Source: Agromyces albus (lineage in GTDB: Bacteria > Actinomycetota > Actinomycetes > Actinomycetales > Microbacteriaceae). From it: DNA of 64,000 nt. A program made the position numbers and the translations under genes. Shown here piece by piece: positions 49,625-59,076 of the stretch. How positions within the stretch are numbered: position 1 is the stretch's first letter; every line of letters starts with the position of its first letter. Under the pieces are notes generated by a model. That model searched no databases. It saw only the letters and a program-made list of their open reading frames with translations, and was not told the DNA's origin. The stretch is from assembly GCF_030815405.1 (NCBI RefSeq), contig NZ_JAUSWX010000001.1:2790001-2854000 (forward strand), in the 5' to 3' direction.

Positions 49625-51111
49625 GCGTGTCCTTTCGTGGACGTCGGTGCGTGGGAGCCGGCCTCGGCCGCGGGTCGGTCGGATGCTTCGCCGGCGGCGA
49701 GTTCGCCGAGGCGGATCGGTGCGGCGATGGGGCGTCGGTCGGTCGTGGATGCGTCGATGAGGCCGAGACGGCCGGATGCAGCATCCGTCGCCGCCTCGCC
49801 GAGGAGCGCCTCGACGGTGCGGCCGCAGATGCGGCCCTGGCAGATGCCGAGGCCGGCGCGAGTGGTGAGCTTCAGGGATCGCAGGCCGCTCGAGCTCGTG
49901 GCGGCTGCCGTGGCCATCAGGCGTCCATGGGACACCTCCTCGCAGCGGCACACGACCGTGTCGTCGGTGAGCCACCCGGTCCAGCCGGGCCGGATGCCGT
50001 GGGCGGCATCGAGGCGCGCGGCGAACGCGGCGAAGGTGCGCCGGGCCGCGGATGCCGCGCGCACGGCAGGATCGTCAGCGCGCCCGCCCGCTGCGCAGTG
50101 CCCGGCGAGCGTCCCCTCGGCGAGCGCGGCATCGGCGCCCCCGATGCCCGTGATCTCGCCCGCGGCGTACACGCCGGCGACGCTCGAGCACTGGGCGTCG
50201 TCGACGATCACGAACCGGTCGGGCGAGATTTCGCAACCGGCCGCAATGGGCAGCTCGAGTCGCGGAGTGAAGCCGTGGCTCACGCACGCGGCATCGGCTG
50301 CGACCCGCACCTCACTGCCGGGAATCGGATGCCACTGCGCATCGAGGTGCGCAACGGTCACGGACTCCACATGGTCCGTGCCGTGCGCGGCGACGACCGC
50401 ACAACCGAGGCGATAGGGGATGCGGTGGCGCACGTGACTCGCGGCATAACCGGCGAGCTCGCCGCCCTTGGCCGCGACGCCGAGGAGCTCCCATGGCCGC
50501 GACAGCCAGCCGCGCGCGAGGGTCGTCGCGCGGGCGGCCTCGAACACGCCCGCGACCTGGGCGCCGGTGGCCACGAGCGACGCGGCGACGGGCAGCAGGA
50601 ATGGGCCCGCGCCCGCGACCACGACGCGCCGGCCGATCGCGACGCGCTCGCCCTTGGCGAGCGCTTGCGCGGCGCCCGCCGTGAACACGCCCGGCAGGTC
50701 CCAGCCGGGGAACGGGAGCGTGCGATCGTGGGCGCCGGTCGCGAGCACGAGCGCGTCGGGGCGGAGCGTGCGAGGGATGCGATCGGTGCCGTCGGGCGGA
50801 CCGATGAGCGCGTGCACGACGACCGCGCCGTCCGCGAGCTCGCCGGTCTCGATCGCCCACACCTGCGCACTCGTGACGATCTCGCAGCCGCGATCGGCCT
50901 CGAGTGCCGCTCGCAGCCTGGTGAACCTGCGCCAGCCGTGGTGAAGCCGCTGCTCGCGAGCGGAGGGACGCGACTCGGGCAGGTGCCGCCAGTATTGGCC
51001 GCCAACCTGGTCTGCGGCGTCGAGCAGGACGACGGATGCCCCGCGTTCGCGGGCGGCCCGCGCGGCGGCGAGCCCGGCGGGGCCCGCGCCGATCACGACG
51101 ACGGTGCTCAT
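49621..51111 (-). CDS. FAD/NAD(P)-binding oxidoreductase with BFD-like [2Fe-2S] domain
   Basis: 496 residues. FAD motif VVVIGAGPAGLAAARAA at the N terminus, LATGAHDRTLPFPGW, a second nucleotide motif VVVAGAGPFLLPVA, and a C-terminal BFD-like cluster (VVCRCEEV, then GLGICQGRICGR, about 400-450). This is the large subunit type of three-component D-hydroxyproline or octopine/nopaline dehydrogenases (HcnB/LhpE-like). Overlaps both neighbours by 4 bp. Confidence 0.9.
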   Translation of the reverse strand: MSTVVVIGAGPAGLAAARAARERGASVVLLDAADQVGGQYWRHLPESRPSAREQRLHHGWRRFTRLRAALEADRGCEIVTSAQVWAIETGELADGAVVVHALIGPPDGTDRIPRTLRPDALVLATGAHDRTLPFPGWDLPGVFTAGAAQALAKGERVAIGRRVVVAGAGPFLLPVAASLVATGAQVAGVFEAARATTLARGWLSRPWELLGVAAKGGELAGYAASHVRHRIPYRLGCAVVAAHGTDHVESVTVAHLDAQWHPIPGSEVRVAADAACVSHGFTPRLELPIAAGCEISPDRFVIVDDAQCSSVAGVYAAGEITGIGGADAALAEGTLAGHCAAGGRADDPAVRAASAARRTFAAFAARLDAAHGIRPGWTGWLTDDTVVCRCEEVSHGRLMATAAATSSSGLRSLKLTTRAGLGICQGRICGRTVEALLGEAATDAASGRLGLIDASTTDRRPIAAPIRLGELAAGEASDRPAAEAGSHAPTSTKGHA

Positions 51112-51431
51112 GCGTTCGCCTCGGGGAGCCGGTCGTACTGGCTCGCGACGGCGTCGCCGTCGACGGCACGCCGCTGGCAGGCGCGAACATCGCGTTCGCC
51201 GTTCACGATCACGAGGCAGTCGAAGCACACGCCGATGCCGCAGAAGAGGCCCCGCGGACGGCCGCCGACGCTCGTGCGGCGCCACGCCAGCCGTCCGCTC
51301 GCGAGCACGATGCCCGCGATCGTCTGCCCCTGCACCCCGGTCATCGCCTCGCCATCGAGGATGATCTCCACCGCGTCGACCGGGGCGGGGCGGATCGGAT
51401 CGTCGTCGGGGCGCAGCATCCGCGCCGTCAT
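51108..51431 (-). CDS. (2Fe-2S)-binding small subunit
   Basis: 107 residues with a plant-type ferredoxin cluster: FCGIGVCFDC and, further on, RACQR. Forms the small subunit with the two FAD proteins of the operon (HcnA/LhpF-like). Overlaps both neighbouring genes by ATGA, which implies fixed stoichiometry. Confidence 0.9.
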   Translation of the reverse strand: MTARMLRPDDDPIRPAPVDAVEIILDGEAMTGVQGQTIAGIVLASGRLAWRRTSVGGRPRGLFCGIGVCFDCLVIVNGERDVRACQRRAVDGDAVASQYDRLPEANA

Positions 51432-52615
51432 GGCGCCGCCTCGGCGAGGTGGCGCTGCAGGGTCGGCCGGTCGAGGCGGAACGGCGCGGCATCCGTCGGT
51501 ACGGCACCACCGGTGAACCCGGCCGCGAGCATCGCGGCGGTCGCGAGCGACAGGCCGATGCCGGCGCCTTCGTGCCCGCTCGCATGCCAGAGCCCGGGCA
51601 CGCGAGGGTCGGCGCCGATGACCGGCAGGTGATCTGGCATGTACGGTCGAAAGCCGCCATAGCTGCGCATGATGCTCGCGGCGGCGAGGAACGGGAACAG
51701 CCGCAGCGCCTTCGCCGCGAGCTCCCGCAACACGGCCACCCGGAGCCGTTCGTCGAACCCCACCTGCTCGCGACTCGAGCCGATGAGCACCGTGCCCGAC
51801 GGGGTCGACTCCACGACGCTCGATGTCTGCAGCGCCGCGTCGCTCGATTGCGTGGCCGCGAAGTAGTCACCGTCGTAGACCTTGTGGAAGATCGCGTGCG
51901 GCATGCGCGTCGTGACGAGCACGACGCCGCGTCGCGGGCGCATCGGCAGGTCGGCGCCGAATGCCCGGGCGACCTCACCCGACCACGGGCCTGCCGCCAC
52001 GAGCACCGAGCCGGCGGCGACGTCACCCGCCGTCGTGCGGACGCCCGTGATGCGTCCTGAGGCATCGCGGAGCGCACCCGTGACCGTGACGCCGACGCGC
52101 ACCTCCGCGCCGCGCAGTCGCGCCGAGGCGAGCAGGGCCTCGGTCGCGATGACGGGCTGCACCTGGGCGTCGTCGGGGTAGTGCACGGCGGCGGTGATCG
52201 CGGGGTTCAACTGGGGCTCGAGGGCGCGGGTCTCGTCGACGTCGAGCGCGCGTGCGTCGACGCCGGCGGCACGTTGCGACGCCGCGAAGGCGAGCAAAGG
52301 CGCGGCACCGGCATCCGTCGTCGCGACCACGAGCCCACCCTTGCGCTCGTACTCGATCGCGGGGAACGAGGTGCCGAGCTCATCGGCGAGCTCGTCGGCG
52401 ACCACGGGCCAGAGCGACGCCGCGAACTGCGCGAGACGCAACTCGGGGCCCGGCGCCTTGTCGGAGACCAGGAGGTTGCCCTCGCCGCGGGCGCTCGTGC
52501 CGGATGCCGCGGCCCCGCGCTCGAGCACGGTGACGCGCAGTCCGGCCATGGCGAGCGCACGCGCGCACGCGGCGCCGACGATGCCGGCACCCACGATCAC
52601 GACGTCGCTCGACAT
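51428..52615 (-). CDS. FAD-dependent amino-acid oxidase/dehydrogenase (DadA-like subunit)
   Basis: 395 residues from ATG 52615 with TTTTGGAG upstream; the TTG three codons earlier is less likely. VVIVGAGIVGAACARALAMAG binds FAD; GEGNLLVSDK and YGGFRPYMPDHLPVIG with GHEGAGIGLS are typical of the DAAO/glycine-oxidase superfamily. As first gene of the operon it likely supplies the catalytic subunit that oxidises cis-4-hydroxy-D-proline (HcnC/LhpB-like). Confidence 0.88.
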   Translation of the reverse strand: MSSDVVIVGAGIVGAACARALAMAGLRVTVLERGAAASGTSARGEGNLLVSDKAPGPELRLAQFAASLWPVVADELADELGTSFPAIEYERKGGLVVATTDAGAAPLLAFAASQRAAGVDARALDVDETRALEPQLNPAITAAVHYPDDAQVQPVIATEALLASARLRGAEVRVGVTVTGALRDASGRITGVRTTAGDVAAGSVLVAAGPWSGEVARAFGADLPMRPRRGVVLVTTRMPHAIFHKVYDGDYFAATQSSDAALQTSSVVESTPSGTVLIGSSREQVGFDERLRVAVLRELAAKALRLFPFLAAASIMRSYGGFRPYMPDHLPVIGADPRVPGLWHASGHEGAGIGLSLATAAMLAAGFTGGAVPTDAAPFRLDRPTLQRHLAEAAP

Positions 52616-52675
52616 GCGCTCCAAAATATCCCCTACGACGCGCCCGCCGATGCACCGCCGCGGCCGGAGACGGGA

Positions 52676-52709
52676 ATGGGCGGATGCCTCCGAAGAGACA
52701 TCCGCCCAT
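52676..52709 (-). terminator. Hairpin downstream of the GlsB-like gene
   Basis: 11-bp perfect arms ATGGGCGGATG and CATCCGCCCAT around a 12-nt loop, about 25 bp past the stop of the GlsB-like gene and upstream of the hydroxyproline operon. It would insulate the two minus-strand units. No T run. Confidence 0.7.
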
Positions 52710-52732
52710 GGCGGTTGGAGCTGTGGTGTCGA

Positions 52733-53005
52733 CTAGGCCGTCCGGTCGCGGCTTCCGCGAGTGATGAGCCCGTAGATCAGCAGCACGATGATCGCGCCGC
52801 CGATCGCAAGAAGCCAGGTGCCGAGGTCCCAGAACTCTTCGAGGCCGACCCCGAAGAGGAGACTGCCGATCCAGCCTCCGAGGAGGGCCCCGACGACGCC
52901 GAGCAGCAGTGTGACGAACCAGCCGCCGCCTTGCCTGCCGGGCAGGATCAACTTGGCGATGGCTCCGGCGATGAGGCCGAGGATCAAGAACGCGAGGAAA
53001 CCCAT
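52733..53005 (-). CDS. GlsB/YeaQ/YmgE family stress-response membrane protein
   Basis: 90 residues from ATG 53005 with GAAGGAG upstream; the earlier in-frame start is not supported. Gly-rich three-helix membrane protein: FLILGLIAGAIAKLILPGRQGG then WFVTLLLGVVGALLGGWIG, both hallmarks of the transglycosylase-associated protein family. Role unknown beyond general stress. Confidence 0.92.
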   Translation of the reverse strand: MGFLAFLILGLIAGAIAKLILPGRQGGGWFVTLLLGVVGALLGGWIGSLLFGVGLEEFWDLGTWLLAIGGAIIVLLIYGLITRGSRDRTA

Positions 53006-53136
53006 GCGATGCTCCTTCGTTTCGGGGTGTGTGCTCACGAAATCACAGTGAAAAAACGGCGGCAACCCCTTGTCCGAAGGCCTCGATTCGCGCTAGTGAG
53101 CCCGGAATCCCGCGGATCGGCTTGTTCGAGGGGCCG

Positions 53137-53919
53137 TCAGGCGGTCCGCGCCTCCGGAAGGGGGTACGCGCGCCGCAGCACCACGCGCTGCGCGAGCGTC
53201 CACGCCACCGTGACGAGGAGGTAGAGCGCCGCCGCGAGCGGTACGAAGACCGCGATCACCGCCGTGATGAACTGCAACAGCCCGAGCACGCGCGCCGCGC
53301 CGGGCCCCGCGAGCGGGGACGCGGGTGCTCCGGCCGGACGAGCCGCGGCGGCGGCATCCGGTCGAAGTGCGAACACCCGCCGCGTGGCCTCGCCGACGAG
53401 CACGATGCCCACGATGACGACGGCGAACACCATGACCGCGCCCGGTGCGAGGGAGCCGGCAACGACCGAGCCCGCGAGGCTCGAGCCGAGCGGAACCCCG
53501 AACAGGGTCTGCGCGAGGAGCTCGTTCGGATGACCTGCGATCGTCGGCAGGATGAAGAGCGCGTAGATGATGCCGACGATCGGCGCCTGGATGAGCATCG
53601 GCAGACAGCCGGCCAGCGGGGAGGTGCCCTCGTCGGAGTAGAGCGCCATCATCTCGCGTTGCAGGCGCTCGGGATTCTGCTTGTGGCGTCGCTGCAACTC
53701 GGCGAGCTTCGGGGCGAGGCGGGCGCGAGTGCGCTCCGCCTTCGCTTGCGAGATGCCCACGGGGATGAGCGCGGCGCGCACGAGCAGGGTGACGAGCACG
53801 ACGGCTGCGGCTGCGCTCGAGACGCCGATGAGCGGTTCGAGCAGGCCGGCGAGGCCCATGAGCACGGTGTGGGCGCCGTCGAGAAAGGCGGCGATGGGCG
53901 GGAGGGCAGAGAGGTCCAT
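53137..53919 (-). CDS. yidC: YidC/Oxa1 family membrane protein insertase (short paralogue)
   Basis: 260 residues. VLVTLLVRAALIPVGISQAKAE (first family helix), then the coiled cytoplasmic loop LAPKLAELQRRHKQNPERLQ, MMALYSDEGTSPLAGCLPML and IQAPIVGIIYALF. It lacks a large periplasmic domain, as expected for Gram-positive YidC. Such short paralogues often lie outside the rnpA-oriC locus. Followed upstream by a DUF6412 gene. Confidence 0.9.
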   Translation of the reverse strand: MDLSALPPIAAFLDGAHTVLMGLAGLLEPLIGVSSAAAAVVLVTLLVRAALIPVGISQAKAERTRARLAPKLAELQRRHKQNPERLQREMMALYSDEGTSPLAGCLPMLIQAPIVGIIYALFILPTIAGHPNELLAQTLFGVPLGSSLAGSVVAGSLAPGAVMVFAVVIVGIVLVGEATRRVFALRPDAAAAARPAGAPASPLAGPGAARVLGLLQFITAVIAVFVPLAAALYLLVTVAWTLAQRVVLRRAYPLPEARTA

Positions 53920-54019
53920 GAGGGTTCCTTGCGGTCGAGGGATGTCGGAATCCGTCTGGCCGCGCGGTCACCTCATCGCCTCGTCGATGCGAGGTCGTGA
54001 GGGTCGACGCCGGATGTCG

Positions 54020-54316
54020 CTACGCGGCCGGGATGCCGCGGCCCGGCGCCCTCGGGCGGGCACGCCCCGGCGCGTCGGGCGTGATCTGCGCGAGCAACCG
54101 CCAGGGTTCGAGCGACTGCTTGAACCTCGTCGCGGCGCCGCTCGGGTCGGCCGCGACGATCGCCGGCAGCGCGTGGCAGGCCGTGACGACGATCGCGACG
54201 GCGGCGGCGCCGACGACGCCGACGCCGATGAGCAGGAGCGTCGCCTGCAGGTTCGACGCGAGCGAGACCTCGAGCGACGGCTGCGCGTAGCGGAACAGGG
54301 CCGTGAGCAGTTCCAT
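54020..54316 (-). CDS. DUF6412 small membrane protein
   Basis: 98 residues from ATG 54316 with GGAAGG upstream (a GTG one codon earlier is possible). One long hydrophobic segment (TLLLIGVGVVGAAAVAIVVT, about 28-47) with a short cytoplasmic tail; matches DUF6412, which occurs beside yidC paralogues in Microbacteriaceae. Divergent from the GH43 gene. Confidence 0.75.
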   Translation of the reverse strand: MELLTALFRYAQPSLEVSLASNLQATLLLIGVGVVGAAAVAIVVTACHALPAIVAADPSGAATRFKQSLEPWRLLAQITPDAPGRARPRAPGRGIPAA

Positions 54317-54432
54317 CACACGCCTTCCGTTCCGGTGCGCCGCGCCCGTCGAGAACCTCGGTGCGACAACGGTAACACCGCGCGAAGCTTGCGACCCTGG
54401 ACGTCACACGCTCGTGCGACCCGGATAACGTG

Positions 54433-54473
54433 TGCTAGCTTCTCCCCAGACAACACGATGTTTACGTGAACAT
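54433..54473 (+). promoter_or_regulatory. Extended -10 promoter with LacI-type operator
   Basis: TGCTAGCTT (54433-54441) is an extended -10 box; the -35 region is poor. A 16-bp near-palindrome ATGTTTACGTGAACAT (54458-54473) with central ACGT lies just past the predicted start site. This is the form of LacI/GalR-family operators, and it would block transcription of the secreted GH43 gene until a sugar inducer is present. It overlaps an upstream in-frame GTG, so translation is assigned to the ATG at 54511. Confidence 0.7.
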
Positions 54474-54510
54474 GCTCACGTCGACATTCGCAACGGCGCG
54501 GAGGTTCTCC

Positions 54511-57500
54511 ATGGGTTCGGCTCGACGTACGCGGTTCTTGGCATCGGCGGTGACCGCAGTGCTCCTGGGCCTGACGGCCGCGACGCTGTCACCGGTATCC
54601 GGCGCTTCGGCGGCGGTGCCCACGACGGATGCCCCGCCCACCTATGACCGCTACCAGGCGGTCACCGATCCCGGCCTCACGGCGCCGGGCTACTTCCAGC
54701 CGTACTGGTATGACACCGAAGGTCGTCACATCCAGGCGCACGGCGGCCAGCTCGTCGCGGGCATCGAGCTCGGCGTCGAGACCGACGAGATCTCCGCCGG
54801 CGAGGAGAACGGCCGGGCCGTCTACTACTGGTATGGCGAAGACCGCTCGAACGGCTACTACAACAGCCCCGGGGTCGCCGTGTACAAGTCGTACGACACG
54901 CTGAACTGGTCGAACGAGGGCGTCGCGCTCCGCTCGGTCACGAGCAAGACCGAGCTGCAGGGCGAGTACTTCGATGCGCTCTACGACACCGTCGACGACG
55001 CCGGAAACCCGAACACCGCGACCATCGACGAGCTCTTCTACTACCTGAACGTCAGCCAATTCGAAGCCGACGGCACGACGCCCCGCATCCAGGCGATCTT
55101 CGAACGGCCGAAGGCGCTCTACAACTCCACGACCCAGAAGTGGGTGATGTGGTGGCACGCCGACGGCAGCACGTCACCCGGCGGAAGCAACTACGCGCGG
55201 TCACTCGCCGCCGTCGCGACATCCGACAGCCCAACCGGTCCGTTCACGCTGCAGGGCGCCTTCCGCCTCTACAACGAGCCGACGTATCGCACGGCCTGCA
55301 ACCAGAACGGCGCGGTGCCCGGCGGCGCGCGAGACATGACCGTCTTCCAGGACACCGACGGGAACGCGTACGTCTCGTACTCCTCGGAGGAGAACCGCTC
55401 GCTCTACATCGCGAAGCTCAACGCCGAGTACACGAATGTGGAGAAGACCACCACGACCGACCCCACGGGCATCCAGTTCTCGGCCGACGGACGGTACCCG
55501 TACATCTTCGCCGACGGCACCGCGGGTGCTCCGCAGAATCACGTCGACTACACCATCGTGAAGCGTTGCGGCCTGCTCGAGGCGCCCGCGATCTTCGTGC
55601 ACGACGGGCGCTACTACCTCGTGGCATCCGGCGCCACCGGATGGCGGCCGAACCCGCAGACCTACTACACCGCCGACAGCATCCTCGGCGGGTGGATCCG
55701 CGGCGTCCAGCCAGGCGACGCCCACGAGGCGGTCTCCTACGACACGATCCCCGAGGGTGGCGACGGACTACTCTCCGTCGGCGACTCGCGCAAGACCTCG
55801 TTCGGCTCGCAATCGACGAACGTCTTCCCGCTTGACGCCGCGAAGGGCCACTACATCTACATGGGCGACCGGTGGAACTCGGGCGCCGCGGACTCCACCT
55901 ATGTCTGGCTGCCGATCACGATCGGGGAGGACGGCAGGCTCCAGATGCGCAACCCCGCCGCCGAGAACGCGAAGTGGGCGACCGGCTGGGACGCTTCCTA
56001 CTGGGACGACAAGGGCGCAGGCCCCTACATCTGGAACGTGACGGATGCCGGGTTGCCGGCCACGGCTCGAACGAACCAGGACCTGACCTCGCTCCTGCCG
56101 GCCACCGTCGAGGTGACCGCGAACGGCCAGGCCACCCAGGTGCCGGTCACGTGGAACACGACCCTCTTCACGGCACCCGGGCGCCAGACCATCACCGGCA
56201 CGCTCGCAGCCGACGGCACCTACACGGCGGGGCGCACGTTCACGCGCACGATCGACGTCGAGGGTCGTGGCCTGTTCAACATCGCGCCCGCGGCATCCGC
56301 CGGCGCCTCGAGCCGCACCAATCTCGCGGCGACGACGAACGACGGGAGCACCGTGAAGGGCTGGGACGACTGGGCGACGAACTCGGCATACCCGCTGAGC
56401 AGCTGGCTCAGCTACACGTGGAACGAGCCGCGAACGCTCGCGAGCGTCAAGGTGCACGCGTTCAAGGACGGCTCGACCGCCACGTGGCCCTCGAAGGTGG
56501 CGGTGCAGTACCGCAACGGCGCCGGCCAGTGGGTCGACACGTCAGTCTCTGCGACCGTCGAGCAGAACAACGCCTCCCCCGCCCCGGTCATCGAACTCGA
56601 CGTCACCGCGCTGCCGGCGACCACCGCGATCCGCCTCAACCTGACGACGCAGACCCGTACGTGGCAGTCGATCAGCGAAGTGGAGATCTTCGGGTACGGC
56701 TCGAGTGCGGCGACCGCGCTCAGCGACCTGCAGGTCGACGGGGCGACCGTGCCCGGATTCTCCCCGGCCACGTGGAGCTACACCGTCGTCGGCAAGAACC
56801 CCGCCGAGCGCGTCGTGACGGCGACGCCGGGCAACGTCTCGTCGCGAGTGTCGATCGTGCAGGCCTCGGCGGCCGATCCGTTCGCGTATGCCACGGTCGC
56901 CGAGTTCGACGCCTCGGGCATCGCGGCGGTGCAGACCTACCGGGTCGGGTTCATCACTCCCGCAACCGACGCGACGCTCTCCTCGATCACCGTCAACGGC
57001 CAGCCGTTGACCGGCTTCTCGCCGGGCACGACCTCGTATGACGGGATCCCCATCCCCGATGGGTCGACCCCGACGGTGGCCGCGACCACCACCGACGGCA
57101 AGGCCATCGCCGCGGTCGGCGCGTTCGACCCGGCGAGCGGCAAGCTCGTCATCTCGGTCACCGCGGAGGATCCCGCCGTGACGAAGACGTACACCCTCGG
57201 GTTCACGTACGACTCGCGATCCACCGACGCGAGCCTCGGCGCCCTGACGGTGAACGGCAGCGCGGTCGCCGGGTTCTCCCCCGACACGCTCGCCTACACC
57301 GTACCCATCGGGGCGTGGGGCGCAGTGCCCGTCGTGGAGGCCACCGCTCGCACCGCGGCGGCATCCGTCACGAAGCGCGTCGACCTCTCGACCGCGGTGA
57401 TCACCGTCACGGCGGAGCATCCGTCGTACTCGAAGCGCTACGTGCTCACGTTCAGCACGCCTGGCGGATGCGCCGACACCACCATCGACGCGCCCTGGCG

Positions 57501-59076
57501 CTCGGCGGCGTGGGGCACCGCGGCGAACGCCTCGTTCTGCGAGGCCGCCGGATCATCGTTCCGGATCTCGGATGCCAACGACGGGGCGTGGACGACGAAG
57601 GACAACCTGAGCGTCATCTCCCAACCCGAAGCGGTCGCCGTCGGCGATGCCATCGAGACGTACGTGTCGACGGTCGACAAGGGCAGCAACACCGACCCAC
57701 GCGCGGGACTCGTGCTGCGCAATGACCTCACGATCGCCGGCAAGGCGAGCGCGAAGGGCTACGTCATCCTGACGACGAGCCCCATGGGCGCCTACCTGCA
57801 GTTCGACGCCAACAACAACGGCTACATCGACGCGCAGACGACGAACGTCGCCGCCGGCGCCTGGCCGGTGCACCTGAAGCTCGAGTACACGAGCAGCACC
57901 ACGGCGACGGGCTACTACCGCACGGCGGCATCCGACCCGTGGAAGGTCGTCGGGACCGCGACCCTGTCGGCCCCCGACGCGAAGCTCGACGCGGGGGTGT
58001 TCGCCGCCGGCAACAACGGCAAGGGCGCCTCGGTCGCGTCACTGCTCGACACGCGGCTCTCGCCGAAGCCGGTCACGGTGACGTCGGTGGACCCGGTGGC
58101 GGCCGAGACGACCGCCGGTGTCGCCCCCGTGCTGCCGCCGTCGGTCACGGTCGGGCTGAGCGATGGCTCGACCGAGTCGCGAGAGGTCACGTGGGATGCG
58201 ATCGACGCCGCGCAGTATGCGGCGGCGGGCAGCTTCTCGGTGCATGGATCCGTCGCCGGCACCGAGGTCGCTTCGATCGCCACGGTCACGGTGCATCCGG
58301 CAGCGGTCACGGTGACCTCGGTCGTTCCCGTGAGCGCGGAGACCACGGCCGGGCAGCCCCCGGTGCTGCCCGGCACGGTGATCGTCGTGCTGAGCGACGA
58401 CAGCACCGAGCCGCGCGCCGTCGTCTGGCCAGACATCCCGGCTGAGAGCTATGCGACGGCGGGCTCGTTCACGATCGAGGGTTCGGTGGACGGCACGGAG
58501 CTGACGGCGACCGCCACCATCACGGTCTCGGCCGCGCCGGTGACCGTCACGTCGATCCCGCCGGTCGAGGTGCAGACGACGGTCGGCACGGCACCCGAGC
58601 TTCCGGCCGCGGTGCCGGTGGTCCTCAGCGACGGCGGCACCGAGGAGCGCGCGGTCGTCTGGGAGCCGGTCGAGCCGTCGGCGTACGAGGCCGCCGGATC
58701 GTTCACCGTCTCGGGCAGCGTCGAGGGAACCGAGCTGCGCGCCGCCGCGGTGGTGTCGGTCACCGCAGTGCCGTTCATCACCACGACGACGAAGCTCGAC
58801 GCGCCGGCGCCGGCGCCCGGCAAGCCCGGCACCGCGGTCGTGATGGTGAGTGCCGCCGACAAGACGACGGCGTCGGGCACGGTGATCGTGACCGTCTATC
58901 GCGGCTCCGAGGTCGTCGCCACGGCGACCGCCGAGCTCGCGAAGGGCAAGGCGAAGCTCTCGATCGCGGCGCTTCCCGTCGGCGCGTACTCGGTGGTCGC
59001 CGAGTACCAGGGCACCTCGACGTTCAAGCCGTCGAGTTCTCCATCGATCGCCTACGTCATCGGGAAGGCGAAGTAG
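54511..59076 (+). CDS. Secreted multidomain GH43 glycosidase, probable exo-beta-1,3-galactanase
   Basis: 1521 residues from ATG 54511 (GGAGG, 7-base spacing). Signal peptide to about residue 35 (ending SGASAA). Domains in order: five-bladed GH43-type propeller (~40-510) with QAHGGQLVAGIELG and YYWYGEDRSNG, as in GH43_24 beta-1,3-galactanases; Big_4 Ig-like (~528-580); F5/8C-like carbohydrate-binding domain (~587-730); three cadherin-like beta-sandwiches (~735-980; LSSITVNGQPLTGFSPG type); a jelly-roll/laminin-like domain (~987-1184); three Big_4 repeats (~1187-1424); a final Ig-like 3 domain (~1425-1520). No LPxTG or membrane anchor. Probably degrades plant arabinogalactan. Specificity is by motif resemblance only. 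Confidence 0.85.
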   Translation: MGSARRTRFLASAVTAVLLGLTAATLSPVSGASAAVPTTDAPPTYDRYQAVTDPGLTAPGYFQPYWYDTEGRHIQAHGGQLVAGIELGVETDEISAGEENGRAVYYWYGEDRSNGYYNSPGVAVYKSYDTLNWSNEGVALRSVTSKTELQGEYFDALYDTVDDAGNPNTATIDELFYYLNVSQFEADGTTPRIQAIFERPKALYNSTTQKWVMWWHADGSTSPGGSNYARSLAAVATSDSPTGPFTLQGAFRLYNEPTYRTACNQNGAVPGGARDMTVFQDTDGNAYVSYSSEENRSLYIAKLNAEYTNVEKTTTTDPTGIQFSADGRYPYIFADGTAGAPQNHVDYTIVKRCGLLEAPAIFVHDGRYYLVASGATGWRPNPQTYYTADSILGGWIRGVQPGDAHEAVSYDTIPEGGDGLLSVGDSRKTSFGSQSTNVFPLDAAKGHYIYMGDRWNSGAADSTYVWLPITIGEDGRLQMRNPAAENAKWATGWDASYWDDKGAGPYIWNVTDAGLPATARTNQDLTSLLPATVEVTANGQATQVPVTWNTTLFTAPGRQTITGTLAADGTYTAGRTFTRTIDVEGRGLFNIAPAASAGASSRTNLAATTNDGSTVKGWDDWATNSAYPLSSWLSYTWNEPRTLASVKVHAFKDGSTATWPSKVAVQYRNGAGQWVDTSVSATVEQNNASPAPVIELDVTALPATTAIRLNLTTQTRTWQSISEVEIFGYGSSAATALSDLQVDGATVPGFSPATWSYTVVGKNPAERVVTATPGNVSSRVSIVQASAADPFAYATVAEFDASGIAAVQTYRVGFITPATDATLSSITVNGQPLTGFSPGTTSYDGIPIPDGSTPTVAATTTDGKAIAAVGAFDPASGKLVISVTAEDPAVTKTYTLGFTYDSRSTDASLGALTVNGSAVAGFSPDTLAYTVPIGAWGAVPVVEATARTAAASVTKRVDLSTAVITVTAEHPSYSKRYVLTFSTPGGCADTTIDAPWRSAAWGTAANASFCEAAGSSFRISDANDGAWTTKDNLSVISQPEAVAVGDAIETYVSTVDKGSNTDPRAGLVLRNDLTIAGKASAKGYVILTTSPMGAYLQFDANNNGYIDAQTTNVAAGAWPVHLKLEYTSSTTATGYYRTAASDPWKVVGTATLSAPDAKLDAGVFAAGNNGKGASVASLLDTRLSPKPVTVTSVDPVAAETTAGVAPVLPPSVTVGLSDGSTESREVTWDAIDAAQYAAAGSFSVHGSVAGTEVASIATVTVHPAAVTVTSVVPVSAETTAGQPPVLPGTVIVVLSDDSTEPRAVVWPDIPAESYATAGSFTIEGSVDGTELTATATITVSAAPVTVTSIPPVEVQTTVGTAPELPAAVPVVLSDGGTEERAVVWEPVEPSAYEAAGSFTVSGSVEGTELRAAAVVSVTAVPFITTTTKLDAPAPAPGKPGTAVVMVSAADKTTASGTVIVTVYRGSEVVATATAELAKGKAKLSIAALPVGAYSVVAEYQGTSTFKPSSSPSIAYVIGKAK

